This document shows positions 53,007 to 62,481 of a stretch of DNA of 64,000 nt, piece after piece (within the stretch, counting starts at the first letter, position 1; each line of letters starts with the position of its first letter). Source of the DNA: an uncultured bacterium (GTDB taxonomy: Bacteria > Pseudomonadota > Gammaproteobacteria > Burkholderiales > Burkholderiaceae_C); the NCBI GenBank assembly GCA_903928495.1, contig CAIYQZ010000079.1, positions 1-64,000 of the forward strand, written 5' to 3'. The notes beneath the pieces were generated by a model, which had not been told where the DNA came from, made no database searches, and was given only the letters and a program-made list of their open reading frames with translations. Both the position numbers and the translations under genes were made by a program.

Positions 53007-54005
53007 TTACTTGTTGCCCCAGCACAGGTCCATGCCGGTTTTCACGTCTTTGCTGTCCACACCGGCCACTGCCTTGTTGGCGATCAGGGTCACACCGGTG
53101 TCGGTGTAGCCGCTGACTTTTTTGCCGGTCTTGGCGTATTCCACACCCGCGGCCACGCCCATGGAGGCCATGCGCAGAGGGTATTGCTGGCTGGTGGCGG
53201 CGATCACGCCTGCGCCCACGTCTTTCACACCGGCGCAGCCGCCGTCCACCGAGACGATGACCACGTCTTTTTCCTTGCCAGCGGCCTTCAGCGCCTTGTA
53301 GGCACCGGCGGCAGCGGGTTCGTTGATGGTGTAGACCAGGTTGATGCCAGGGTTCTTCTGCAGGCAGTTTTCCATGCCGGTCTGGCCTTTGGCGGCGTCA
53401 CCGAAGCTGTCGGCCATACACACCACACCAGCTGCTTTGCCACCGAGTTCGTTGCTCTTTGCATCAGGAGCGGTCAGGCCAAAGCCCTTCAGGAAACCGT
53501 TGTGGCGCTGTGCACCCACGGGGTGGCCGGGGAACAGGTCCAGCGTGGCGATCACGGCCTTTTTGTTGCCCAGTGCGGCTTTGGCGTACTGGCCGATCAA
53601 CACACCGGCTTTGTAGTTGTCGGTGGCAAACAGGGCGTCCACGGCAGAGGCTGGATCGGTGGGGCTGTCCAGCGCAATGACCATCACGCCCTGGCTCTGG
53701 GCCTTCTTGATGGCAGGGATGATGGCCTTGGCATCGCTGGGGGTGATCAGGATGGTTTTGGCACCGGCGGCAATCATGTTCTCCATGGCAGTGACCTGAC
53801 CGGCGTTGTCGCCGTCGGTTTTGCCTGCGGCGCTCAACAGTTTGGCACCCAGCTTTTTGGCCTCAGCATCAGCGCCCTCTTTCATTTTCACGAAGAAGGG
53901 GTTGCTCTCGGTTTTGGTGATAAGGCCAATGATGGGCTCGGCTGCAAAAGCAGCAGATGTGGCCAGGGCAAGGGCGCTGAGGGTCAGGGTGCGGGCAAAA
54001 GTCAT
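53007..54005 (-). CDS. frcB: Sugar ABC transporter substrate-binding protein (FrcB-like)
   Basis: A 332-residue periplasmic sugar-binding protein of the RbsB family. Residues 1-22 are a signal peptide (TLTLSALALATSAAFA). GLITKTESNPFFVKMKEGA, ILITPSDAKAIIPAIKKAQ, MVIALDSPTDP and VVIVSVDGGCAGVKDV are the sugar-pocket segments. The start is preceded by ACGGAGACTTTC, a good ribosome-binding site. The family and single-domain ATPase favour fructose, as does the adjacent kinase and Pgi. It is read from the bidirectional promoter at 54096-54146. Confidence 0.9.
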   Translation of the reverse strand: MTFARTLTLSALALATSAAFAAEPIIGLITKTESNPFFVKMKEGADAEAKKLGAKLLSAAGKTDGDNAGQVTAMENMIAAGAKTILITPSDAKAIIPAIKKAQSQGVMVIALDSPTDPASAVDALFATDNYKAGVLIGQYAKAALGNKKAVIATLDLFPGHPVGAQRHNGFLKGFGLTAPDAKSNELGGKAAGVVCMADSFGDAAKGQTGMENCLQKNPGINLVYTINEPAAAGAYKALKAAGKEKDVVIVSVDGGCAGVKDVGAGVIAATSQQYPLRMASMGVAAGVEYAKTGKKVSGYTDTGVTLIANKAVAGVDSKDVKTGMDLCWGNK

Positions 54006-54095
54006 GAAAGTCTCCGTTGGGTGAATGTGCGGAATAAAAAAACACACGGTGGGCCTGGGGCAGCGTTGACACCCGGTTATCAGGGAAATCCACGC

Positions 54096-54146
54096 TTGTT
54101 GTTCAGGCACGGCGCAACTATAGTCTCGGACAGGTTAATAAATCAA
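54096..54146. promoter_or_regulatory. Bidirectional promoter with a shared palindromic -10 element
   Basis: On the plus strand TTGTTG (54096-54101) and TATAGT (54119-54124) are 17 bases apart. On the minus strand TTGATT (complement of 54141-54146) and TATAGT (complement of 54117-54122) are 18 bases apart. The two -10 elements overlap in the palindrome ACTATAGT. The plus promoter serves the kinase gene and the minus one the binding-protein gene. It is predicted from sequence only. Confidence 0.65.
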
Positions 54147-54155
54147 CTGGATTTA
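54139..54155. promoter_or_regulatory. Inverted repeat near the kinase start, candidate operator
   Basis: TAAATC and GATTTA are perfect 6-base arms around a 5-base centre (AACTG). It overlaps the minus-strand -35 element and lies four bases before the kinase start, so a bound protein would affect both directions. The ROK regulator at 49276 is the nearest candidate to bind it. Confidence 0.5.
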
Positions 54156-54158
54156 CTT

Positions 54159-55163
54159 ATGGAAAACCCGAACACAAGCGTGAAAGTAGTGGCAGCCGGT
54201 GAGGCGCTGATGGACATGATCTTTCAGCCCGATGGATCCCTGATGCCACACGACGGCGGCGCGGTTTACAACCTGGCGCGTGCATTGGGCCTGGGCGGCG
54301 TTCCCACGCAATACCTGAACCCGCTGTCGGCCGACACCTTCGGCCAGCGCCTTCGCCGTGCACTGTTGGCAGCGGGCGTGCACATACCCGAACACAACAC
54401 CGTGGCCCAGCCCACATCGCTGGCCGTCGTGGGGTTGGACGCACAGGGCAAGGCCAGCTATGGCTTCTACCGCGAGGGCGTGGCAGATCGCCAAACGTCC
54501 GCCACGCAACTGATCGCCCTCTGCCAGGCCCTGCCTGCGTTGGAAGTGGTGTGCACCGGCTGCCTGGCCCTGCTGCCCGACGACACCGGCATTTACCAGC
54601 CCTGGCTGCGGGCCATGCGCGCTGCCGGCAAAACCGTGGTGGTGGACGCCAACCTGCGCCCCGCCGTGGTGCCCGACAACACGCGTTACACCGCCAGCGT
54701 GATGGGCGCCCTGCAAGAGGCACACCTCATCAAAGCCAGCGACGACGACCTGATTTGCATGGGTTTCACTCACACCGACCCGGTGGCGGCCGCTCGCGAG
54801 TTGATGAGCCAGACCGGCGCACCCCTGATGGCCCTGACCCTCGGCGCCCAGGGCGCCGTGCTGCTGACAGCCAACGGCCGCGCCTGGCACGCCAACGAAA
54901 CCGTACCTGTGCAAGTGAAGGACACCGTGGGGGCAGGCGACTGCTTCCTGGCAGGTTTGGTCAACGCGTGGGTAGGCCAGGCGACACAGGAGAACGTGCT
55001 GCCGCATCAGCTGGCGCTGACCGATGCACACATGCAAGAGCTTCTGTGCTGGGGCGTGGCCAGCGCCTCACTCAACTGCGAACAAGCCGGTTGCCAGCCC
55101 CCCAGCCGCACCGACGTGCTGGCACGCCTGGCCGTGGCCGCACCGGCCTGCAAATTGCTTTGA
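54159..55163 (+). CDS. PfkB-family sugar kinase, probable fructokinase
   Basis: A 334-residue ribokinase-superfamily kinase. VAAGEALMDMIF is the N-terminal strand, DANLRPAVVPDN the phosphate-site region, and DTVGAGDCFLAG (255-266) the PfkB signature with catalytic Asp261. Neighbours are a CUT2 importer (divergent) and the zwf-pgl-edd-eda-pgi run (downstream), so a fructose 6-kinase would link import to Pgi. 2-keto-3-deoxygluconate kinase has the same fold and cannot be excluded. ATG at 54159 follows the candidate operator. zwf starts 71 bases later. Confidence 0.88.
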   Translation: MENPNTSVKVVAAGEALMDMIFQPDGSLMPHDGGAVYNLARALGLGGVPTQYLNPLSADTFGQRLRRALLAAGVHIPEHNTVAQPTSLAVVGLDAQGKASYGFYREGVADRQTSATQLIALCQALPALEVVCTGCLALLPDDTGIYQPWLRAMRAAGKTVVVDANLRPAVVPDNTRYTASVMGALQEAHLIKASDDDLICMGFTHTDPVAAARELMSQTGAPLMALTLGAQGAVLLTANGRAWHANETVPVQVKDTVGAGDCFLAGLVNAWVGQATQENVLPHQLALTDAHMQELLCWGVASASLNCEQAGCQPPSRTDVLARLAVAAPACKLL

Positions 55164-55194
55164 GCCGGGTGGCCGGTTCAAAAAGAACTTGCCT

Positions 55195-55221
55195 TGTAAC
55201 TTTATTTCATTAAAAATGAAA
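55195..55221. promoter_or_regulatory. Inverted repeat and HexR-like sequence before zwf
   Basis: TTTCAT and ATGAAA (55205-55221) are 6-base arms around TAAAA. An overlapping sequence, TGTAACTTTATTTCA (55195-55209), resembles the known HexR site (TGTAATTAAATTACA), agreeing at 11 of 15 positions by eye. HexR senses KDPG and controls zwf and edd in several proteobacteria. No hexR gene lies in the window. Confidence 0.45.
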
Positions 55222-55234
55222 AGCAAGGTAACCA

Positions 55235-56725
55235 ATGAAACGCTCTGACATGACCTCTGCCGACCGCTTTAATCCCCTGCCCGATGTCCTTGACATGGTG
55301 ATATTCGGCGGCGTGGGTGACCTGTCTCTGCGCAAGTTGCTGCCCGCGCTGTACATGGCGCACTCGCACGGCAACCTGCCCGAACGCACACGCATCGTGG
55401 CCCTGGGGCGCCAGGCATGGACACACGAGGAGTTTGTGGCCTTTGTCAGCAGCCGCTGCCAGCCCTTCATTCCCGAAAAAAGCCGCGAGCCCGGCGCATG
55501 GCAGCGGTTCCTGAACCTGTTGGTGTACGTCAGCCTCGACGCCACCGACGCGGCTGCCTACGCCAAGCTGGGCACAGCCCTTCAACCGGGCAGCGACCGG
55601 GTGTATTACCTGGCCACAGCCCCCAGCCTGTTCACTGGCATTTGTGCACACCTCAGTGGCGCAGGTCTGGTGGATGCGCGCAGCCGTGTGGTGCTGGAGA
55701 AACCACTGGGACACGATCTTGCATCGGCCCAGGACATCAACAATGAGGTGGGCCGCTACTTTGCCGAGAGCCAGATTTTCCGCATCGACCACTACCTGGG
55801 CAAAGAAACGGTGCAAAACCTCATGGTGCTGCGCTTTGGCAACAGCATTTTTGAACCCCTGTGGCGCGGTCCGCACATCAAGAGCGTGCAGATCACGGTG
55901 GCCGAGTCGGTGGGCGTGGGCAGCCGGGCCGGGTTTTACGACGGCACCGGTGCCATGCGCGACATGGTGCAGAACCACCTGTTGCAGTTGCTGTGCATCG
56001 TGGCCATGGAGCCGCCCGTGTCGCTCGACCCCGACGCTGTGCGCGACGAAAAGCTGAAGGTGCTGCGCTCCCTGCGCCCCATGAAGGAAACAGATGTCGC
56101 CCAGAACACCGTGCGCGGCCAATACACAGCGGGTGCCGTGAATGGCGAGTCCGCCGTGGGTTATCTGCAGGAAGACAACGTACCCGAAGACAGCCACACC
56201 GAAACCTTTGTGGCGCTGAAGGCTTACATCAACAACTGGCGCTGGGCCAATGTGCCCTTCTTTTTGCGCACGGGCAAACGGATGCACGAGCGCTCGTCCG
56301 AAATCGTGGTGGAGTTCGCGGCCATGCCGTTTGCGCTGTTCCCCGACGCACCGCGCCAGCAAACCAACCGCCTGTGCATCCGCCTTCAACCCGAAGAGCA
56401 TGTGCAGTTGCAGATGATGGCCAAAGAACCTGGCAGCGGCATGCGTCTGCGCCCCGTCAGCCTGAACCTGGACCTGGAATCGGCCTTCACGGGCAGACGC
56501 TCCGAGGCCTACGAACGCCTGCTGATCGACGTGATCCGGGGTCGCCTGACGCACTTCATGCGCCGCGACGAATTGGAAGCCGCATGGAAGTGGGTGGAAC
56601 CCATCATGGACGGCTGGACCGCGCGCGACGAAAAACCCAAGCCCTACACCGCAGGCAGCTGGGGCCCGGCCGCATCGTCGGCCCTCATGGCCCGCGAAAA
56701 CATGGCTTGGGTGGAAGAGTCCTGA
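55235..56725 (+). CDS. zwf: Glucose-6-phosphate dehydrogenase
   Basis: A 496-residue enzyme oxidising glucose-6-phosphate to the lactone and reducing [22 protein letters not shown] is the coenzyme-binding motif, [12 protein letters not shown] and [19 protein letters not shown] are the substrate-binding and catalytic segments, and [20 protein letters not shown] lies in the beta+alpha domain. It begins the Entner-Doudoroff run and precedes pgl by two bases. An inverted repeat lies just upstream. Confidence 0.97.
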   Translation: MKRSDMTSADRFNPLPDVLDMVIFGGVGDLSLRKLLPALYMAHSHGNLPERTRIVALGRQAWTHEEFVAFVSSRCQPFIPEKSREPGAWQRFLNLLVYVSLDATDAAAYAKLGTALQPGSDRVYYLATAPSLFTGICAHLSGAGLVDARSRVVLEKPLGHDLASAQDINNEVGRYFAESQIFRIDHYLGKETVQNLMVLRFGNSIFEPLWRGPHIKSVQITVAESVGVGSRAGFYDGTGAMRDMVQNHLLQLLCIVAMEPPVSLDPDAVRDEKLKVLRSLRPMKETDVAQNTVRGQYTAGAVNGESAVGYLQEDNVPEDSHTETFVALKAYINNWRWANVPFFLRTGKRMHERSSEIVVEFAAMPFALFPDAPRQQTNRLCIRLQPEEHVQLQMMAKEPGSGMRLRPVSLNLDLESAFTGRRSEAYERLLIDVIRGRLTHFMRRDELEAAWKWVEPIMDGWTARDEKPKPYTAGSWGPAASSALMARENMAWVEES

Positions 56726-56727
56726 GC

Positions 56728-57474
56728 ATGAATGCCAAACTGACCGAGCACCACCTGCCCGACGAGCGCCATTTGGCCGAGGCCCTGGCGCAAGACATCG
56801 CGCAGCGCCTGGCGACCGCTGTGTCTGAGCGGGGCAGTGCCCTGCTCGCGGTGTCGGGTGGCAAGTCACCCGTGGCGCTGTTCCAGGCACTGGCTGCGCA
56901 ACCGCTGCTGGCCACCGCCTGGCCGCACATCACCGTGCTGCTGGTGGACGAACGCTGCGTGCCCCCCACCCACGCCGACAGCAACGCACGCCTGGTACAC
57001 GAACACCTGCTGCAAGGCCTAGCCGCTGCGGCGCGCTGGGTGCCGCTGGTCAACGGCGAGTTGGGCCACCTGACGGCTGCGCAGGCAAGTATGGATGTGC
57101 AGCGCCTGCGCCTGGCCGCCGAAGCACGCCTGGCCCCCCTGCCCTGGCCACTGGATGTGGCTGTGCTGGGCATGGGGCTGGACGCCCACACGGCGTCGTT
57201 CTTCCCTGGCGCCCCCGGCCTGGGTGAGGCGCTGGCCACGCAAGCCCGCTGCGCCTGGGTGTTGCCCGACCCGGTGCTGAACAAGGCCCAGCACGCACGC
57301 ATCACGCTCAGCCTCAGCACCCTGCTGGCAGCGCGCCACCTGTGCCTGCCCCTGTCAGGCTCGGCCAAACACGCGGTGTACGCCCAGGCGCGCCAGGCCG
57401 CCACCGCCGAGCTGCCCATCTCGCTGCTGCTGTGCCAGACGCACACGCCCGTGGCGGTGTGGCTGTCGCCTTGA
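56728..57474 (+). CDS. pgl: 6-phosphogluconolactonase
   Basis: A 248-residue enzyme opening 6-phosphoglucono-lactone. ALLAVSGGKSPVALFQALA, ITVLLVDERCVPPTHADSNARLV and VAVLGMGLDAHTASFFPGAPGL (with the His of the active site) match the DevB/Pgl family, a NagB relative. It is two bases from zwf and shares its operon. The final 20 residues are normal. Confidence 0.95.
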   Translation: MNAKLTEHHLPDERHLAEALAQDIAQRLATAVSERGSALLAVSGGKSPVALFQALAAQPLLATAWPHITVLLVDERCVPPTHADSNARLVHEHLLQGLAAAARWVPLVNGELGHLTAAQASMDVQRLRLAAEARLAPLPWPLDVAVLGMGLDAHTASFFPGAPGLGEALATQARCAWVLPDPVLNKAQHARITLSLSTLLAARHLCLPLSGSAKHAVYAQARQAATAELPISLLLCQTHTPVAVWLSP

Positions 57475-57489
57475 CGCTTCATTCATGCA

Positions 57490-57538
57490 CAAATAATGCC
57501 CATGCCGCTTGATGGTATTGGTTTTTCAGCTACACAAA
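57490..57538 (-). repeat. Dispersed repeat, copy 7 (pgl-edd gap)
   Basis: The gap contains AAATAATGCCCATG, GCCGCTTGATGGTATT and TTTTTCAGCTAC in the order of the other copies, especially copy 3. Together with 45 flanking bases it separates pgl from edd. Confidence 0.6.
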
Positions 57539-57557
57539 TTCACACACCACACCACCC

Positions 57558-59399
57558 ATGAACGCCCCTTTGAACGCAGCCTTGGCTGAAGTGACCCAAC
57601 GCATCGTGGCGCGCAGCGCGCCCACCCGCGCCGCTTATCTGGCCAGCATGGCAGCCCAGAGCAAGGCAGGCACCCAACGCCACGGCATGGGCTGCGCCAA
57701 CATGGCCCACGCGTTTGCCGCCATGCCCGAGGCCGACAAACGCCAAGTGCTGCAGGTGCACGAAGTGCGCGCACCCCACCTGGGCGTGGTCACGGCCTAC
57801 AACGACATGTTGTCAGCACACCAGCCCTACGAACACTACCCCGAGGCCATCCGCGCCGCCGCCCGCGCCTGCGGTGCCACAGCCCAGGTGGCAGGTGGCG
57901 TGCCTGCCATGTGCGACGGCATCACCCAAGGTGCAGCGGGCATGGAGCTGAGTCTGTTCAGCCGCGACGTGATTGCGTTGGCCACCGCCGTGGCGCTGTC
58001 GCACAACGTGTTCGACGCAGCATTGTTTTTGGGTGTGTGCGACAAGATCGTGCCCGGCCTGTTCATGGGCGCGCTGCAGTTCGGCCACCTGCCCACCGTG
58101 TTCGTGCCCGCCGGGCCCATGACATCCGGCCTGAGCAACGACGCAAAAGCCAAGGTGCGCCAGCAATACGCCAAGGGCGAAGTCAGCCGCGAAGCGCTGC
58201 TGGAAGCCGAAAGCCAGGCCTACCACTCGGCCGGCACCTGCACCTTTTACGGCACGGCCAACAGCAACCAGATGCTGATGGAAATCATGGGCCTGCACCT
58301 GCCGGGCTCCAGCTTCATCAACCCCGGCACGCCGTTGCGCGAGGCCCTCACGTTCGAGGCCGTGCGCCGCGCCACCGCTCTGACAGGCATGGGCACATCC
58401 ACCGCCACCCGCATGCCACTCAGCGAAGTGGTGACCGAAAAAACCATCGTCAACGGCATGGTGGGCCTGCTGGCCACTGGCGGCAGCACCAACCACACCC
58501 TGCACCTGGTGGCCATGGCACGGGCCGCAGGCATCGTGATCGACTGGGACGACTTTGCCCAACTGTCCGCCGCCGTGCCCCTGCTGGCCCGCGTGTACCC
58601 GAACGGCAAAGCCGACGTGAACCACTTTCAGGCCGCAGGCGGCATGGGTTTCCTGATGCGGGAGCTGCTGGGCGTGGGCTTGCTGCACGCCGACGTGGCC
58701 ACCGTCATGGGCCAGGGCTTGGCCGCCTACACCCAAGAGCCTTGGCTCAACGATGGCCAGCTGGCTTGGCGCGATGTGCCAGCCCAGTCGGGCGACGAAA
58801 CCGTGCTGCGCCCCGCCAACCACCCCTTCAGCGCCGACGGAGGCCTGCGCCTGTTACAAGGCAACCTGGGCCGCAGCGTGGTCAAGGTGTCTGCGGTGGC
58901 ACCTGAGCACCGCGTGGTGCGTGCCCCCGCCGTGGTGGTGGCCGACCAGCAAGAAATGCTGGCCCTGTACAACGCGGGTGAGCTGAACAAAGACTTTGTG
59001 GCCGTGGTGCGCTACCAGGGCCCCCGCGCCAACGGCATGCCCGAGCTGCACAAACTCACCCCCCCACTGGCCAACCTGCAAGACCAGGGCTTCAAGGTGG
59101 CTCTGGTGACCGATGGCCGCATGTCGGGCGCATCGGGCAAAGTGCCCGCCGCCATTCACCTGAGCCCCGAGGCTCTGGGCAACGGCCCCATTGCAAAAGT
59201 GCACAACGGCGACATGGTGCTGCTCGACTGCGACGCTGGTGTGCTGATACTGGAAGTGGACGCCGACACCCTGGCCACCCGCACCGTGGTGCACCCCGAC
59301 CTGTCGGCCAACACCCACGGCACCGGGCGCGAGCTGTTCGGCCTGTTCCGCTCCCACGCCAGCACAGCCGAAACCGGTGCGTCCCCACTCTGGGGCTGA
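57558..59399 (+). CDS. edd: Phosphogluconate dehydratase
   Basis: A 613-residue dehydratase of the IlvD/Edd family, converting 6-phosphogluconate to KDPG in the Entner-Doudoroff pathway. [56 protein letters not shown] (cluster cysteine) and [17 protein letters not shown] are the [4Fe-4S] and substrate motifs, and [18 protein letters not shown] the C-terminal one. Length is standard for Edd rather than IlvD. It sits between pgl and eda. Confidence 0.97.
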   Translation: MNAPLNAALAEVTQRIVARSAPTRAAYLASMAAQSKAGTQRHGMGCANMAHAFAAMPEADKRQVLQVHEVRAPHLGVVTAYNDMLSAHQPYEHYPEAIRAAARACGATAQVAGGVPAMCDGITQGAAGMELSLFSRDVIALATAVALSHNVFDAALFLGVCDKIVPGLFMGALQFGHLPTVFVPAGPMTSGLSNDAKAKVRQQYAKGEVSREALLEAESQAYHSAGTCTFYGTANSNQMLMEIMGLHLPGSSFINPGTPLREALTFEAVRRATALTGMGTSTATRMPLSEVVTEKTIVNGMVGLLATGGSTNHTLHLVAMARAAGIVIDWDDFAQLSAAVPLLARVYPNGKADVNHFQAAGGMGFLMRELLGVGLLHADVATVMGQGLAAYTQEPWLNDGQLAWRDVPAQSGDETVLRPANHPFSADGGLRLLQGNLGRSVVKVSAVAPEHRVVRAPAVVVADQQEMLALYNAGELNKDFVAVVRYQGPRANGMPELHKLTPPLANLQDQGFKVALVTDGRMSGASGKVPAAIHLSPEALGNGPIAKVHNGDMVLLDCDAGVLILEVDADTLATRTVVHPDLSANTHGTGRELFGLFRSHASTAETGASPLWG

Positions 59400-59403
59400 T
59401 TCC

Positions 59404-59462
59404 TTAATTCATAGCTGTCAGCGCAATACAAAAAAAGCGCTGGATGCCTATTTCATTTGAAA
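59404..59462 (+). repeat. Dispersed repeat, copy 8 (edd-eda gap)
   Basis: CATAGCTGTCAGCGCAATAC is followed by AAAAAGCGCTGGATGCCTAT and TTCATTTG. It is one of the clearest copies, in plus orientation, and occupies the entire gap between edd and eda. Confidence 0.65.
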
Positions 59463-59465
59463 ACC

Positions 59466-60101
59466 ATGAACACTACCCTCGCCCTGCCCGCCTTCACCTC
59501 CCGCGTGGTGCCCGTCATCGCGCTGACCGATGCGGCCCAGGCTGTTCCTTTGGCCCACGCGCTGCTGGCCGGTGGCATTGACGTGATGGAAATCACCCTG
59601 CGCACGGAAGCCGGGCTGGCCGCCATAGAGGCTGTCGCCCGAGCCGTGCCCGAGATGCACCTGGGCGCCGGCACCGTCACCCGCGTGGCAGATGTCCAGC
59701 GCGTCGTCGATGCGGGCGCGCGCTTTGCCCTGTCACCCGGCTGCACCCCCGCGCTGGTGGAGGCCGTGCGCGCCGCCCAACTGCCCTTTGTGCCCGGCGT
59801 GATGACGCCCAGCGAAGTGATGGCCGCCCGCGACCTGGGCTTTGGCCTCATGAAGCTGTTCCCTGCCGCGCAGGCAGGTGGCTTGGCCATGCTGCAAGCC
59901 CTGGGTGGCCCGCTGAGCGACGTGCGCTTTTGCCCCACTGGCGGCGTCAGCCTGCAAAACATGGCCAGCTTTCTGGCGCTGAAGAATGTGGCGATGGTCG
60001 GTGGGAGCTGGCTCACCCCGGCCGATGCACTGTCCAATGGCGACTGGGGCCGCATCACCCGCCTGGCCCAGGAAGCCACCGACGCAGCCCGAGCCGCCTG
60101 A
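59466..60101 (+). CDS. eda: KDPG aldolase (2-dehydro-3-deoxy-6-phosphogluconate aldolase)
   Basis: A 211-residue enzyme splitting KDPG to pyruvate and glyceraldehyde-3-phosphate. RVVPVIALTDAAQAVPLAHA, GGIDVMEITLRTEAGLAAIE (with the catalytic Glu), HLGAGTVTRVAD, FALSPGC, GLMKLFPAAQAGG (Schiff-base Lys) and VRFCPTGGVSLQN are in the expected order. ATG at 59466 is preferred over a TTG at 59457 that lies in the repeat. It follows edd and precedes pgi. Confidence 0.96.
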   Translation: MNTTLALPAFTSRVVPVIALTDAAQAVPLAHALLAGGIDVMEITLRTEAGLAAIEAVARAVPEMHLGAGTVTRVADVQRVVDAGARFALSPGCTPALVEAVRAAQLPFVPGVMTPSEVMAARDLGFGLMKLFPAAQAGGLAMLQALGGPLSDVRFCPTGGVSLQNMASFLALKNVAMVGGSWLTPADALSNGDWGRITRLAQEATDAARAA

Positions 60102-60188
60102 GACCTTGTACCGTTCTGCCATGAACCGTTGGCATACTGCCAACTGAAACCTGACACACCCAAGAAAGCGGCACGCGCCGCTCACCCC

Positions 60189-61811
60189 ATGAACGCCACC
60201 GCCCACCGCCCCGTCAGCAACCCCACCGCCCTGCCCGCCTGGGGTGCGCTGCAAGCCCTGGCCAACCAAGGCCTGCCGCACCTTCGTGACCTGCTGGCCA
60301 ATCCCGACCAGCGCCCGGCCCCTGTGGCTGCGGACGGCACCGGCATACGGCTGGATTTCGCCCGACAGGCTGTGAACAGCGCCGTCATGAGCCAGCTGCT
60401 GGCCTTGGCCCAGCAGGCAGGCGTGGCCCAGCAGCGCGACGCCATGTTTGCGGGCGCTCACATCAACACCACCGAGGACCGCGCCGTGCTGCACGTGGCC
60501 TTGCGTGGCGCACCCGACACCGTGGGCCCCTGGGGCGCTGCGGTGCACGCAGATGTGCAATCCGAACTGGCCCGTGTTTGTGCCTTTGCCGACGCGCTGC
60601 GCGGTGGCCAGCTCAAAGGCCACACAGGCGAAACGCTCACCGATGTGGTGAACATCGGCATCGGTGGCTCGGACCTGGGCCCGCGGATGGCGACCGAAGC
60701 ACTGGGCCATCTGGCAGCGCCCAGCGCGGGCACGCCCGACGTGACGGTGCACTACGTCAGCAACCCCGACGCCTGGGCCCTGCACAGCGTGCTGCGCCGC
60801 CTGAACCCCGCGCGCACGCTGGTGGTGGTGTCGTCCAAAACATTCACCACACAGGAAACCCTCACCAACGCCGCCTCGGCCCGACGCTGGCTGGCCGATG
60901 GCGGCATTGCCACCGAGCACCAGGGCAAACACCTGGTGGCCATCACCGCATCGCCCCAGCGCTCAGCAGCGGCAGGCTACCTGCCGGAGCACACCTTCAC
61001 GTTCTGGGACTGGGTGGGCGGCCGCTACTCGGTGTGGTCGGCCCTGGGCCTGCCATTGGCCCTGGCCATTGGCAGCACCGCGTTCCGCGAATTTCTGGCC
61101 GGCGGCCACGCCATGGACGAGCACTTTCGCACCGCTCCACCGGCGTCCAATCTGCCGGTGCTGCTGGGCCTGCTGGGTGTGTGGAACCGCAACTTCCTGG
61201 GTTGCCCCACTCAACTGCTGTCCACCTACCCCAGCCGCCTGGCGCGGTTTGCACCCTTTGTGCAGCAAATGGACATGGAGAGCAACGGCAAGCGCACCCA
61301 CCTGGATGGCACGGCCTGCGATGTGGCAACAGGCCCCATCGTGTGGGGTGGGCTTGGCATTGACGGGCAACACGCCTACTTTCAGCTGCTGCACCAGGGC
61401 CAGCACCGCGTGCCGGTGGAGTTTGTCGGTGTCGAAAGTGAAGACGTGGCCCTGGCCGACCTGCCGTTTGCCGCCGAGCACCACCGCGTGGTCAACCTGA
61501 ACCTGCGCGCCCAGGCCGAGGCCCTGGCCAAAGGCCGTGGCGAAGCCGACACCCTGGCCAGCCTGTTGGCCAGTGGCCTGACCGAGTCGCAGGCCCAAGC
61601 CCTCGTGGCGCACCGCAGCTTCCCTGGCAATGTGCCCAACAGCACGCTGTGGGTGGATGCCCTGACCCCTTCGCGCCTGGGCGCGCTGATTGCGCTGTAC
61701 GAACACAAGGTGTTTGTGCAGGCCGCCATCTGGGGCATCAACGCCTACGACCAGTGGGGCGTTGAACTGGGCAAAACCATGGCGCAAGCGATGGAAAAAG
61801 CCACCGCCTGA
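60189..61811 (+). CDS. pgi: Glucose-6-phosphate isomerase
   Basis: A 540-residue enzyme interconverting glucose- and fructose-6-phosphate. NIGIGGSDLGPRMATEAL and VSSKTFTTQETLTNAASAR are sugar-phosphate motifs, FTFWDWVGGRYSVWSALGL the PGI signature, and QQMDMESNGKRTHLDG and SLLASGLTESQAQALVAHRS catalytic segments, with EHKVFVQAAIWGINAYDQWG near the end. ATG at 60189 gives the usual N-terminus. Its presence here lets fructose-6-phosphate enter the Entner-Doudoroff run. Confidence 0.97.
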   Translation: MNATAHRPVSNPTALPAWGALQALANQGLPHLRDLLANPDQRPAPVAADGTGIRLDFARQAVNSAVMSQLLALAQQAGVAQQRDAMFAGAHINTTEDRAVLHVALRGAPDTVGPWGAAVHADVQSELARVCAFADALRGGQLKGHTGETLTDVVNIGIGGSDLGPRMATEALGHLAAPSAGTPDVTVHYVSNPDAWALHSVLRRLNPARTLVVVSSKTFTTQETLTNAASARRWLADGGIATEHQGKHLVAITASPQRSAAAGYLPEHTFTFWDWVGGRYSVWSALGLPLALAIGSTAFREFLAGGHAMDEHFRTAPPASNLPVLLGLLGVWNRNFLGCPTQLLSTYPSRLARFAPFVQQMDMESNGKRTHLDGTACDVATGPIVWGGLGIDGQHAYFQLLHQGQHRVPVEFVGVESEDVALADLPFAAEHHRVVNLNLRAQAEALAKGRGEADTLASLLASGLTESQAQALVAHRSFPGNVPNSTLWVDALTPSRLGALIALYEHKVFVQAAIWGINAYDQWGVELGKTMAQAMEKATA

Positions 61812-61929
61812 AGGCAGCCGGTGCCCCCCTGCGTGGGGAAAGGCCATCACGCCTCTGTCACAGACGGCCAGGACACTGCGCCGTCTGTCAAACGTTGGGG
61901 CCGCGCCGCAAGACGCGTGGCATGCCGGA

Positions 61930-62433
61930 ATGCCATTGATCAAAACCGAAAAAGCCTTGGCCGAACTGCGCTCGCGCCAGCGCACACTGGGCCTGAAAGA
62001 ACGTGCGCTCTTGCTGCTGGCAGACGGCCAGAAATCCGCAGGAGAACTGCAAACACTGGTGCAGGCCGATGCAGCGCTGGTGCACCAATTGGTGGCTGAC
62101 GGCTACCTCACACACCGACCGGGACCAGAGACGCATGCAGTCAAGCCGCTGCAGGTGTCTGCCGACCCGTTTCACGGCAAACGCTCGCTGGCCACTGCGC
62201 GCCTGTACCTGTTGGACTTGGTAGAGCGCATGTTCGCCCGCCCGGACCCAGCCTTCGCACATCGCCTGCGCGAACTGCTGCTCATGGCCCCCGATCAAGA
62301 AGCCGTGGTGGCTGCATCACACACGCTGCTGCAACAGGTGGAGACCGTGGCAGGCCTGGCACGCGCCGACGGCATCCGTGAGCGGTTGGATCGACTGTGG
62401 CCGACGGCCCGCCTGGATGTTGAAATTTCGTAG
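61930..62433 (+). CDS. Small helical protein of unknown function
   Basis: A 167-residue protein I do not recognise. Residues about 1-65 (LAELRSRQRTLGLKERALLL, LVQADAALVHQLVADGYL) are helix-rich and resemble a winged-helix domain with a basic N-terminus; residues 70-160 are helical without motif. It starts 118 bases after pgi in the same direction and is followed by a dispersed repeat and a convergent GNAT gene. A transcription-related role is possible but unsupported beyond the fold guess. Confidence 0.65.
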   Translation: MPLIKTEKALAELRSRQRTLGLKERALLLLADGQKSAGELQTLVQADAALVHQLVADGYLTHRPGPETHAVKPLQVSADPFHGKRSLATARLYLLDLVERMFARPDPAFAHRLRELLLMAPDQEAVVAASHTLLQQVETVAGLARADGIRERLDRLWPTARLDVEIS

Positions 62434-62477
62434 CTGACTTTTCAATCCATCAAAGCGCCATGGGCCTATTTGGCTTG
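62428..62477 (+). repeat. Dispersed repeat, copy 9
   Basis: CGTAGCTGACTTTTC is followed by CATCAAAGCGCCATGGGCCT and ATTTGG, matching copy 8 in order. It lies between convergent genes and includes the stop codon of the upstream protein. Confidence 0.6.
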
Positions 62478-62481
62478 CAAT

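Noticed and set aside
52980-54158. Large plus-strand open frame ahead of the kinase
   Set aside because: It is antisense to the binding-protein gene, has no family motifs, and results from codon bias; the kinase begins at 54159.
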